64,000 nucleotides of DNA from Magicicada septendecula (Eukaryota; Arthropoda; Insecta; Hemiptera; Cicadidae), in the NCBI GenBank assembly GCA_034769895.1, contig CM068367.1:90172399-90236398 (forward strand), written 5' to 3'. Position numbers and translations under genes: made by a program. Positions 10,284-20,625 of this stretch are shown here, piece after piece. The notes below the pieces were generated by a model. The model searched no databases. It had not been told where the DNA came from and saw only the letters and a program-made list of their open reading frames with translations. Position 1 is the first letter of the stretch. The number at the start of each line of letters is the position of its first letter.

Positions 10284-12110
10284 CTACTCTCTCCCATTGT
10301 CCCAATTCCTGCGGCCTGTTCTGTATCTGTTATTCTCATGATTAGTATAGTGATTACTTGGGTAATAATTGTTACGATAACGATTGTTCATTAATTGGTC
10401 ATTCACCCTTCGGTGATAATTATTATTGTTAAATCGATTTGTTCCTGGACGCGACTCTTGATTTGTCTCTTCCCTTCTATTGTTGTAATATTCACCTTGC
10501 CGTCGGGACCTTTGATAATAGTCTTCCACTTCGTAACTGGCTAATAAGGTTTCCATTGTTTCTACGGTCTTTACTTGTCCACTGTGTCTGGCACGAACTA
10601 TCTCTTCTTCAAAATGGTATGACAATTTATTTACCAAACACTCCTCTGGTATCCGCGGTTCCAAATGACGCGCTAAACATACCTTTCCCAAAAAGTAAGT
10701 AGTTGGTGACTGCTCTTGGTTAAAATTAAATCTCCCATTAGTAATGTTATCTCTAATCATGTTCTGTACAGAATCTGACCAGTATTTTGACTTAAAAGTC
10801 CTTTTAAACTCCTCATAATCACTAAGTTCATTCCGGACAGCCGACCACCAATTATCATTTATACTTTTGAAACATTCATCTAAATAACTTTTTATTACGT
10901 TCCATCGAGTTACTTTAATTCGGTTAAACCATTCATCTATCCTCTCCAGGAATTCTATGGGATTTCCCCTATAAATTTTAAAATTGATATTATCTTTATG
11001 CTCAGGGGCTATGTGATGTGCTAGATACATTGGTCTATTTTGTAAAATCTCTATTGATTCCTTTATATTACTTATTTCCTGATTTTTTATATCTTCTATA
11101 GTCTCTTTATGTTGAACTTCTTGGGTTTTTGTTTGTGTCATTTTGTTATTTACCGATTCAATTCTCCCAGCTAGATTAATTTGTACCCCGTCCAATTTCT
11201 CTTGTGTTTCTAATTGTACTTGATTTATCATAGTTTTGTTGGTATTTTCCCCACGATTAATTTTGGCCTCTACTTCCATTGCAAGTTGTACTATGGTTTC
11301 ATCTGTCTTTTCCAGACTCCCCTTAATTTCAGCTACTTGTTGTCTTACTTCCTCTTCATTATTATCTACCCTTTTATTAAGTGTTTCATTGACATTTGTA
11401 ACCCTTTCATTGATAACTTCCCTCAGCGCTTGATTTTGTTCATTTATAATTTGCCGTAATTCCTTATTATTATTTTCAATTTTCTCGTCAATTTGTTTGT
11501 GATTTTCTTGAATCTGCCTTAAGCTCTCATCGTTTCTATCAAACCTTTCATTGATTTGGTTTAAGCTTTCATTTATCAGCCGGTTATTCTCATCATTTTC
11601 CTCTTTATTTCTGTCAAACTTCTCGTTCATTAATTTGATCAAATTCTCACTCAAAATTTCATTTTGTTTCTTTGAGTTTTCGTTGATACTGTCTATTTTA
11701 TTTTCCAGCTTTTCTGAATTTTCATTTATACTGCCTATTTTATTTTCCAGCTTTTCTGAGTTTTCTTTGAATTTTTTGTTTAATTCTTCCTTGGTTTGCC
11801 TCGAGTTTTCCTCCTGTTTCCTAAATTGTTCATTAGTTTGTTTATTCTGTTCCTTAAATTGTTCTGCCATAAATTTCATTATTTCTTGCCAATCTGGTTC
11901 TCTTCTGGTTCCCGCTTTATCTGGTTGGTCCCCTTGGGCATCCTCTTCAACTATTTCCTTCTCTGTGATAATTGCTTCAGTTTCTTCTTTATCACCCATT
12001 GTTTGTTCCATTTCACTGTCCGTAAATGTTTCTATCTCTCGTTCCTGTCCACCTTCTTCCTTCTCCTTCTCTTCTGCCCCCTTCTTCGATCTGCCTCTGG
12101 TATTATGCAT
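10284..12110 (-). CDS. gag: Element 1 Gag
   Basis: A 608-aa frame beginning MHNTRGRSKKG. Residues about 80-345 form a long Asn/Gln/Glu-rich coiled coil with repeated NSEKLENKI-type units. Residues about 360-530 form a capsid-like domain (IYRGNPIEFLERIDEWF, NWWSAVRNEL, KYWSDSVQNMI). The tail is Asn/Arg/Tyr-rich and has no CCHC zinc knuckle, so RNA binding would rest on Arg-rich disorder. A TAG at 10284-10286 ends the frame, but the same frame stays open for 55 more codons to a TAA at 10116-10118, the likely original end. The gag of the gag-only element at 24247-26156 is a clear paralog. Confidence 0.85.
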   Translation of the reverse strand: MHNTRGRSKKGAEEKEKEEGGQEREIETFTDSEMEQTMGDKEETEAIITEKEIVEEDAQGDQPDKAGTRREPDWQEIMKFMAEQFKEQNKQTNEQFRKQEENSRQTKEELNKKFKENSEKLENKIGSINENSEKLENKIDSINENSKKQNEILSENLIKLMNEKFDRNKEENDENNRLINESLNQINERFDRNDESLRQIQENHKQIDEKIENNNKELRQIINEQNQALREVINERVTNVNETLNKRVDNNEEEVRQQVAEIKGSLEKTDETIVQLAMEVEAKINRGENTNKTMINQVQLETQEKLDGVQINLAGRIESVNNKMTQTKTQEVQHKETIEDIKNQEISNIKESIEILQNRPMYLAHHIAPEHKDNINFKIYRGNPIEFLERIDEWFNRIKVTRWNVIKSYLDECFKSINDNWWSAVRNELSDYEEFKRTFKSKYWSDSVQNMIRDNITNGRFNFNQEQSPTTYFLGKVCLARHLEPRIPEECLVNKLSYHFEEEIVRARHSGQVKTVETMETLLASYEVEDYYQRSRRQGEYYNNRREETNQESRPGTNRFNNNNYHRRVNDQLMNNRYRNNYYPSNHYTNHENNRYRTGRRNWDNGRE

Positions 12111-12177
12111 TCCTGTGCCTCTAATGGTTGCCTGCTCAAGTTAAGTAACAATTAATATGATTTTTTACTTAACTAAA

Positions 12178-12196
12178 GCCCACTCGTTGAGCGCCA
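12178..12196 (-). other. Element 1 primer-binding site
   Basis: On the minus strand TGGCGCTCAACGAGTGGGC lies 3 nt inside the 5' LTR. It starts with the TGG expected to pair with tRNA CCA. It resembles, with mismatches, the insect tRNA-Lys-complementary site TGGCGCCCAACGTGGGGC (from knowledge of Drosophila gypsy), so the primer identity is tentative. Confidence 0.6.
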
Positions 12197-12199
12197 ATT

Positions 12200-15100
12200 T
12201 GTAACAATTTACCGAAGTTACAGGTTTTTAATCAATGTATCATTAATGAATATATCTTTCGGTTGTGACCGATGAAACCTCCTGAAAATATATTATTAGA
12301 CAAATATAATTATAATAATGTTCTTTTAACTTATAATCGTATTACGACATAGGTTTAGCTTAGTATTCAGTAGTTGGGTAATATTAACGATATATATAGT
12401 GTATTAACTGAATGTAAAAATATTCTTGTCAACCCTAGTCACTCGGCGTTAGGAAATTCTATTCAAACTTTGCACTGAAAACACGCTAGTTCAGCGATCT
12501 CCCGTTCCACCAGCTGTAAGCACTTGGCACTGTTATTTACAATAATCGTGTTTTTAGGTTAGCTGTTCATCGGGTTTAAATCAACCTTTTATTGTAAATT
12601 ATTCCACCCACTACATATAGTATCTATTCTGCAATAACTTCACACATTATCTCATACAATAAAGATCCTTTATTAAATTTATCTATTAATTCACAGTCCC
12701 CGTTATCTCCAAAATAATAATGTAATCAAATCGATCACACAAAAAATATATCGATTGTAAATTAGTCAAATTCCATTGACTTATACAAATGAAAAATAAC
12801 AATAAATAGTTCTTATCCCAGGGTTCGTAAGGTTCTTGGAACCATTAGTAAGGCCAGGTAAAATGCACAATTAAGGTTACTCAAGTATTACAAAACAAAA
12901 TTATTAACTCTAAATATATTGAATTTAAAATAGGTTGTTTTTTTTACCCAGTCGACGAAAACTCCGACTGGCCGTGGACGTCTGTAAACAGTTGACGAGA
13001 CTCAGCTTAACTCATCTTCATCCGGTAAAAGTGTTCTGGCCCTTAATAAAATTGATTGTGGAGTGTATTGGGAAGCTCTCAGGAATTCTTCAGACCGGTG
13101 TTCTTCTACTATGATCTTGCTAGTTGTCGGTCTCGGCAAAATGAAAATAGGATCCCAGCTTCTTCTGCAAGTGAAGGTTAACTATGCCAAACGAGGTCTT
13201 CTTGTCCTTTCAATAATTCTGTTAGTTTCGTACTCTAATTCTCTTAACTGATCTTCTGGTTATAGTGGAAATCGTTTTAATACCGAATCCAGCGGAATTA
13301 TTCTGGTGAATGAGGTGAGGGGTTTTCAACTCTTTTTAAATGTATTCAGTTAAATTTGGAAGTCTATTTAGTTTTATTACTCATCAGTATTATGATATAA
13401 ATAGGTTTCAAAGAGGGTTTTTTAATTTTGATTTATATTTTCTTCAGAATTTCTTATTCATTTTTTTAAATGCATCTGCCCATCTCAACTTAATAGCTTG
13501 TAACAATCAGAACGAATGATTCAATATAAACAACTCATGTCCATTTCAGTTGCCTTAACAACCACTTTTTCCTGTCATTGGGTGAAATTAGATATCCTAG
13601 AGCCAGAATTATAGAATATTACTACTCTTTTTCAATAAAATACTCCATGCTTGGAATAATATTAAATTACCTAAAATTCTCACGTAACCTTCCTTCTTAA
13701 ACAGTAAATGTTTTACCATAGTTTCATTGGACTGGACTTCTGAAAAAGGTATTAATTTCCTTTCACAAATATGGAATTTAGGCCTATAGGTTTTCTTACA
13801 ACTGTTATAACATTATTTGGTTTTTTAACTTAATTTTCTTTTACCTGACCTACTGTACAATTAATTATTGGTTAATGGTTAATTACATTAATTTTAATTT
13901 CCTGGTGTTTACTTTATTACATTAATTAACTGGTCCTGGAACCCTTCATTAGTTTACAATACAATTATCAGAACTACTTGTCAAACCTTAGACACTGATT
14001 GCCCTCCTGGCCAAGTTTACAAACATTAATTAAAACAACAGCGTTATTCAATTTTAGACAATACTTAAAACTTAGTATAATGCCTAACACAGGTAACTAT
14101 ACTTGATTGTCTAAAGACAGATTTAACATAAATACAAACATAATCATTGATGAAGTATTCCTTATCTAGTAAACAACATCAGTTCATTCTTACCATACTC
14201 AAAACATAACATAAATATTCTGTGAACATTAATATGTTACAGTATAAAAACAAGCATAATTTATTATATTTAACTATTAATTGGTATGGTTTTTTATATT
14301 CAACATTAATTATTGCCTCTTTTGACTTGAGGTACTGTGAAGGTACTCACCTTTACACCTTTTTATATATAAATTACACTCATCATACAATAATACTCAC
14401 CGCTGCCAGAATTTTACTTACCGTCATGGTCCCCGTAAAACTTACCTATTTAAATTACCCAGGTCGCCAACATGTTTTTTAGTTTTACATGTAAACTTTG
14501 AACACTCTTGCCCTTATAAAAATCTTAACATAATCCCGCTATCTGACCACCCTTAAAACTCAGAAATTCCCAAATTTCGTTAGACGAGTTGTCAACACAG
14601 AAAACTAGGAAATGGTTTACGGCGAAATAACTACACTAACACATGTTTATAGAAGAATGAACCTTTTAATTACTCTTTTTATTATTTTAATTAAATACTC
14701 TATCATTGATTATTACGTTTTCTTTATATTTAAAATATTTAAAATTTTAGTCCAATAATTTTGTATAGACTACTACTACATCTTTCTAGTTGAGCCAGTA
14801 CTTTTGATAACCCATACACACACTCACTCAATTTACATTTCTTTTTAAAACTTCCTATTTAATTAATGAGCTCTTTATTAATTATAATGTTTTGGCCAAA
14901 TGAAACTGTCTTTACACTTGTTACCTATTTGCGTAATATCCAAACGTTGTACACGATATTGTCCGGAACTGTTGTCACTAATCACTCTCCACTCCAAACA
15001 CAGTTTATTATTACCTTACGCCATTTACTCGTCACTTTACTGTTTGTACATTTTATATTACTTGGTAGGCCTACTTTTGTATTTTTCGGCCTACCAAGAA

Positions 15101-15638
15101 CTCGTCTGAGGCTACCGTTTTTGTTCTGGTAACTGTCTGCTGATTGTCTGGCCACTCAGCCGTGAGTTGCAATGGAACTGGCGTTAGTTCGCTAAAGCTG
15201 AGCATACAGAGCTGGTCATGTGATCTTGAGTCTGCTCTCCCATTGGTGTTGTTAAAAGAGCGCTATAACTTAGGCACAGGGTTTAGCAATATTTTGCCGC
15301 CTGGCGCAATGTGCAGTTACATTACTTTCTTTCGTGATTCACGGCTGATGCGAAGTTAGGTGTTATTTCACAATCGGTCTACGTTGCTTGAGTATGGAGA
15401 CAAAACATAGACGTTTTATTCTGTAATAAACACAGCCTATCTGGTTGACTAACTCGGGGTTCTACAAGGGTGAACAATGACTGTATGGAAAATATAATTT
15501 TTAAAATGTTACCTTGGCCCTACAATTTCGTACCGTTACAGTACTTCTCAGAGCAACCTTAATTCAGGGTATGGTCCTTGACCATGTTCATTCAATTTTT
15601 TAGGTAACGTTGGGGGACCTCAACTCTGTTACGTTACA
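12200..15638 (-). repeat. Element 1 right LTR (5' LTR), interrupted
   Basis: Direct repeat of 4423-6630, starting TGTAACAATTTACCG and ending ACGTTACA. It is split by a 1205-bp solo LTR plus a 4-bp duplication at 14332-15544. On the minus strand this is the promoter LTR. The inserted LTR therefore sits in its U3 side. Confidence 0.92.
14336..15540. mobile_element. Solo LTR nested inside element 1 right LTR
   Basis: The uninterrupted sister LTR reads GAGGTACTTCTCAG across this point (about 6520). Here GTAC is duplicated (14332-14335 and 15541-15544) and encloses 1205 bp that begin TGTGAAGGTACTC and end ACCGTTACA. TG...CA ends, a 4-bp duplication and no coding sequence define a solo LTR left by LTR-LTR recombination. 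An AATAAA at about 15424 near the right end suggests plus orientation, but this is weak. Confidence 0.85.
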
Positions 15639-15693
15639 ATATATATATTACAACGATACAAGTTGCATATATCTATATGTAATTTAATTTGTA

Positions 15694-15719
15694 TAGCCCC
15701 ACGTTCTTTGGGAGCCAAA
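15694..15719 (-). other. Primer-binding-site stub of a third Ty3 family (element 3)
   Basis: On the minus strand TTGGCTCCCAAAGAACGTGG directly follows the LTR ending at 15721. About 80 bp of leader (15639-15720) remain before element 1 begins. The rest of element 3's internal region is not found on the other side of element 1, so it was lost or the structure is more complex. Confidence 0.45.
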
Positions 15720-15989
15720 TTGTAACAAGTTATATATTCTGTGCAATTTAATTTGTACATTAATTGAACTCGTACACTTTATATAACATTACTAACAACT
15801 TGTATGTGTATTTGGGGTTCAGGTGTAAATATAATAAGAGTATTTTTATTATCAGCATTAAAAACTCATATTTATTATTTTTTCATTATTAAAATTATTC
15901 ACAAACATCATTAATTTGTCGGTCACGATATTGCTCATTATTTAATGTTTATATCTTACGATATGCAGCATTACACATATTTAAAAAAC

Positions 15990-16052
15990 TCTTATATCTA
16001 AACATGTTAATCTTATATCTAAACATGTTAATCTTATATCTAAACATGTTAA
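15990..16052. repeat. 21-bp tandem repeat, three perfect copies
   Basis: TCTTATATCTAAACATGTTA followed by A is repeated three times without a mismatch inside the element 3 LTR. Confidence 0.9.
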
Positions 16053-16569
16053 ATAATTTTTATTAATTTATTATAAAATTAAAATATTCTTATATTGAAA
16101 TAAATTGTCTTATCTCAGATCTGACCTCTACTCGCTCAGCCTATACCAATGTTTTGACTTCAATTTAACTTTATATTAATTTCTTATAGACTGGCTTTTG
16201 TTTTAATATTCAACTTTAAATTAATCTTTCTATATTTCAAATATCTAATCACTTTACTATTTATTTTGATCATAAACTCTACTCTCTTTACTTTAAATTC
16301 TCTTTCATTTATTACTGCTTTTATATTTATTATGCGATCGCTCATTCTTACGACTAAACATTTATTTACATTTTTACATGTTATTACTAAATATAACCTT
16401 TCTTTGTTTCAATTTACTGTCTTTTGAAATTGTCTTTATGAGCTCTTTTGTTTTTATAAATCATTTAAAATGCATTAAGCATGTCACCTCGATTTCTGAT
16501 GATCTTACGACTATTGTCTGGGGTCCAGCATTGTCTAGAGTTAATCTTCCATTCCTCTTGTCCTGGCGT

Positions 16570-16703
16570 GGTCCTGGATACTTCTAGGGTCCAGCGTCGA
16601 TCTACGGCAGCTTTCCTGGATACATCTAGAGTCCAGCGTCGATCTACGGCAGCTTTCCTGGATACATCTAGAGTCCAGTATCGATCCACAGCATATTTCC
16701 TGG
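16570..16703. repeat. 42-bp tandem repeat, about three copies
   Basis: Unit beginning TTTCCTGGATACATCTAGAG and ending CTACGGCAGC. Two copies are nearly perfect and flanking copies are degenerate. Because 42 is a multiple of three the array is open in several frames and produces apparent 14-aa peptide repeats, but it lies in an LTR and I do not consider it coding. Confidence 0.85.
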
Positions 16704-17514
16704 ATATACTCTTGGTAGACTAACTATTGCTGTATTTATTTTTCCCGTAATATTGTCGTGACTTTAACAAACGTCATTTCGTTTGTTACTGCGACTTGTA
16801 ATAGAATAATGAAAATAAACTGTTTTTCCGACGGACAGCATGTCCGGCTGCAACTGAGTCTTGAAATGAAGAGAAGGGTTTTTGGTCGAACCATTAATTT
16901 ATACCCTCTCGAGATTCCGCGCTAGTCGGCTCCAAAATCGTCCTGTCGATACCTGCGTATCTTGTGACAGCCCCCACTACCGAACCTTTTCATCTATTTG
17001 CAATTATTAGCAAATAGCACTGTTTTGCACGGAATCGAGATAGCACAAATCGTAGCTACTTCGATTAATCACTCACTATATTAATTTGAGCGTCTTAGGG
17101 TAATTTGCGTATTTTTTAGCACGTTTATTTTGCACTGTCTTCGCATAATGTGTTCTATTAACGTCATCTTTTCACTGGGGATAACTATAATTTTTACCCA
17201 CACTTTGGTGCCTTTGGTTTGATCATACATTAATTAGTTTTCTCACAGTGAATTAAAACAATTATTTTATTAATTACTTGGGGCGGGTTGCTGAGTTTCT
17301 TATCTATGCCTGCTTCACTCACACACACAAGATACACGTGTAACACACATACAATTGAGCAGGTGTTCACTGTGTGTCGGCACAGGTTACTTGCTCCCCT
17401 AATCTAACAATGAAATACTTCTGCAATCTCAGACCTGTCCATTTACCCGTAACTTATACAAAATTTACATTTATTTAAATTAATGCCTAATACAGCTATG
17501 GCTGTGTCGTTGCA

Positions 17515-17760
17515 ATATATATATTCGTAGTCCTTCAGCCTTTCGACTGGTTTGTACCCTCCCCGCATATACCCGTGTTGCGTGTGACTGAGCCTCTCAC
17601 AGGTATATGGGACCTACAGTTTAACGCCGGATCCGAACGGCATAGTTGGGGAAGGTTTATACTAAGCAGGATACCTCTCGCTGGTTTGCCATTGCCTTGC
17701 GAGGGGGAACGGTCGTATACGTATATATATATATATTACATTTAATATTTATAAATAAAT
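17515..17760. other. GC-richer fragment resembling a LINE/SINE untranslated region
   Basis: After an AT run, 17535-17715 is much richer in GC than its surroundings (for example CCTACAGTTTAACGCCGGAT, GGTTTGCCATTGCC). Its style is that of insect non-LTR element untranslated regions, which I recognise only loosely. No coding region. It ends at a second (AT)n run near 17725. Confidence 0.3.
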
Positions 17761-17790
17761 TAACCTCAAGATATACCTTTTTTTCGTTAT

Positions 17791-17836
17791 TAGGAACATG
17801 TTTCGGGTACCATCTTGTATCCATCCTCAGCCTTCC
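17791..17836 (-). ncRNA. Hammerhead-ribozyme-like motif, inverted Penelope terminus
   Basis: On the minus strand: AAGG stem I strand, CTGAGGA core, one extra T, GGATAC/GTACCC stem II (one mismatch), GAAAC, a minimal ATG stem III, TT cleavage position, then CCTA. This matches the order of a type I hammerhead, with a very weak stem I (3 bp). Penelope-like elements are known to carry hammerheads in their terminal repeats. It lies upstream of the Penelope coding region but points the opposite way, in line with the inverted terminal copies known for this class. Confidence 0.5.
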
Positions 17837-17863
17837 GGTTTTTGTGTCTGGTGAAGTACATAT

Positions 17864-18490
17864 GTGTTGGTTGACTATTATAACCATCTAACAAATAACC
17901 ATCATAATATAAAAAATACATACGAATTAATAAACAAACTAAAAATAATAAATATAAATGAAAATACATTTTTCACATCATATGATATCACAAACGTGTA
18001 CACCAACATCCCAGTAGAAGAAACAATAGACATAATAATAAACAAACTTAAAGAACAAAATGAAAACAAACAATATATAACCAAAATAAAAAATAGCCTC
18101 CAACTAATACTAAAACAAAATTACTTTGAATTTAATAGCAAAATTTATGAAAATGTTCATAATATAAAAAATACTTTAGAGTTCATAGAAAAAATTAAAA
18201 CTATAGAGATTTTACCTAACTATAAATTGGTTTCCATGGACATAGTTAATGTATATACAAATATTCCTGTTTTAGAAACATTACACATTCTTAAGAACAA
18301 TTTAATTAAGACAGGCATTCTAAATCAGATACAAATAGATGAACTCCTATTTCTATTACAGATCATATTACAACAGAATTATTTTACTTATGATAATAAG
18401 TTTTTTAACCAAGAAGACAGATTAGCAATGGGCTCACCTCTCAGTGGACTTTTAGCTGAAATTTATCTTAGCTATTATGAAAATAAATAT
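17864..18490 (+). pseudogene. Penelope-like element, N-terminal part of reverse transcriptase (chimeric)
   Basis: The open frame contains RT motifs of Penelope-like elements: SYDITNVYTNIPV, then a second homologous block SMDIVNVYTNIPV, then LAMGSPLSGLLAEIYLS. The first block (to about 18150) and the second (from about 18151) are divergent copies of the same RT region, beginning NIKNTYELI and NIKNTLEFI. A 5'-truncated copy is therefore fused in frame to another copy. The coding sequence stops being Penelope at 18490, where a Ty3 element inserts, and resumes exactly at 28529. Confidence 0.85.
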
Positions 18491-20625
18491 TGTAATAGAT
18501 CCTATGTGTCCTCTACCGTTCAGGCCCCGCGATGGAAGCCAATTTGTACTATATCGGATACGTATGGTCTAAATTCCCACTGTTGTATTTGTCAATTGTG
18601 TTCTATTAATTTAATTGTATAAATTCTCGGAAATATTTGGAGTTGTGGAATATATGGATGTACTCAATTAATGTTAACTTAACTATTTAATAATTATCAG
18701 TGTTAGTGTGCCTAGAACTTAAATAACTTAAGATTTATTCTACAATTTCATCCAACCCTATTATGCCTTGAAGAGAGTTCTGTCTGATTTTATATTTTTA
18801 CGCTCCCTCTTTGGTGTCAGATAATTCCGCTATAAGCGCTGTAGTATCGGCTCAACGAAACTTGTAGGTTATTCGATGTTTATATTAACTATTTATTCTC
18901 TACTTATTCAGTTACTTTTGTTCCAGTTCACTAAACCATACTCCAAATAACAAGGTGTGACAAATATATAAAGGTTCTTTATTTGTTTATCAATTCACAT
19001 TAACTAAGATATATTCCAATTAATATATGTTGGGACTATAGATTCAGGTATCGATTGTTGACTATTTAATCCTTTGTTTATATTTAGTTATATATTATAT
19101 TTGATTCGTATTTTATTTATTTCAGGGTGTGAAGGTTCTTGTAACTGTGGGGAAGACTAAAAATACATACTAAGAATGCAAGATTTACAAAAATTATGTG
19201 TTGTGTATTTAGTATGATTAATATAATATAACTTTACCAGTCTCTAACGAAACAAATCACGTTGGCAGTTGATCGCTAAATTCGTTGTTCTGGTCAATTA
19301 TGAAGCACAGTTTTCTTTCTTCAGTTTAATAAAAGTAATTCTTGTCCTGTCCACTTCGGAATACAGCTTCTGAATTGTTTTACGGCCCGATTGATGTTTC
19401 TTCTACACCGCCAGGATCCAAATAGGTTCTCCTTTCGGTTGAAGCAGTTAGTGTTGTTCCGTGTATTTGCAAGGTTATAATTTCTGGTGTTGTGAATATT
19501 ATAAGTTGCGTTACTATTAATTCTTTATATTTGATTAATTTTTCATTAATTCCCTTCGGACATGGGACAGTCCAAGTTTCTTCTTGTAGAATTTGGTTAT
19601 TTGTTCTCGATTATTATTTCATAATATATCGTTATTTTATTAATCTGTGTTAGTGATAGATGTAAGTATTATCATTAGAATTTTATCTTCTTTATAATCG
19701 TATCTCTTGATTTCGAATATTACGATTCAATATATTCTTCTTGGGTTTTTTAAATCATCACGTTCAGTTTTTTACAAAAGCAATTCTTGTTATTTTTAAA
19801 ATCAACAACCTTCTTCTTAAATTTTTCTTCCCTAGCAACCTATATTAATTTCCGCTTCCACATGTTTGACTATATAGTGTTTCTTTCATATATTTTTTTG
19901 TCTATTCTTTGTCAATTTGCTGTCCTATCGGAATGTAATTTTACCGATAGCTGGTTTATTATTTCATACACATCTTCTACTGGCTTTTTGATATAATTCC
20001 GTTTTTTCCTTTTTTATTATATTTAATCCACCTTCGATATTATTTTTTACCAATCGATATTATGGTATTATTATAATTTGTATAAATTTTATTAAATATT
20101 ATTATTAACGTAACGTTTTTTCTTCTTTCTAGCTCTTCATAGTGTATTTATTAATTATTATTAATTGATGTATCTAACCTTTAAGTTATAAGTGTTTATT
20201 TAGTATTTTTGGCTGTTAGGCCTTTTATTGTAAATTGATCTACCTGTGGTTATGTCGGTTAGGCATCTATAGTCCCTTTTATATAAATTCGTACATACAA
20301 TCAAAACTTAATTATTAACATTTGTATAAACAATTATTTTTCTACATCTAATAACAAATTTATCTTGATCTCTCGATCACATATAACAAAATTCGAACTT
20401 ATGAACATTGGTTAACTGCCTCACCCTTCATTCTATGACAGTCATTGAATAACACTATTTGTTTCATTATTTTTCACGAACTCAACACATATTTGATATA
20501 ACATCACATAAACTTTATCATAACATTTTTGTCATAATATAATACTTTTTTAACACAAAATTCTTATCTGTTATTACCATACATTAAGTCATTGTTTCAT
20601 TTTTCTGTTTTGATTTTTATTAAAC

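Larger units (their letters stand above)
4423..15638 (-). mobile_element. Ty3/gypsy LTR retrotransposon with 2.2-kb LTRs (element 1)
   Basis: A complete element on the minus strand: LTR, primer-binding site, gag, protease, RT/RNase H, integrase, polypurine tract, LTR. It is flanked by a 4-bp ATAT duplication (4419-4422 and 15639-15642). Domain order with integrase after RNase H identifies Ty3/gypsy. No env frame is present. The LTRs (2208 bp left; about 2230 bp right after removing a nested insertion) are unusually long, recalling families such as Ulysses. LTR copies are close to identical with a few substitutions and small indels. The copy is disabled by three in-frame stops, one in gag and two between protease and RT. 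Confidence 0.93.
15721..17514 (-). mobile_element. LTR of a third Ty3 family (element 3), about 1.8 kb
   Basis: It starts TGTAACAAGTT directly after a primer-binding-like stub and ends GTCGTTGCA before an ATATATAT run, so it has TG...CA ends. It contains two short tandem arrays: a 21-bp unit three times at 15990-16052, and a 42-bp unit about three times at 16570-16703. No second LTR copy was found in the window. Boundaries are inferred from ends and context. Confidence 0.6.

Noticed and set aside
10194..12155. Plus-strand open frames with many Ser/Phe/Ile residues
   Set aside because: Shadows of the minus-strand gag coiled coil, where Glu/Lys/Asn codons read antisense as Phe/Leu/Ile/Ser.
16465..16723. 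Apparent 14-residue peptide repeat protein
   Set aside because: Product of the 42-bp tandem repeat inside an LTR, open on both strands.
18510..18545. tRNA-like 3' end (sequence ending GATGGAAGCCA)
   Set aside because: No matching cloverleaf or T-arm is present. It fits better as a primer-binding-site-like segment next to an LTR end.
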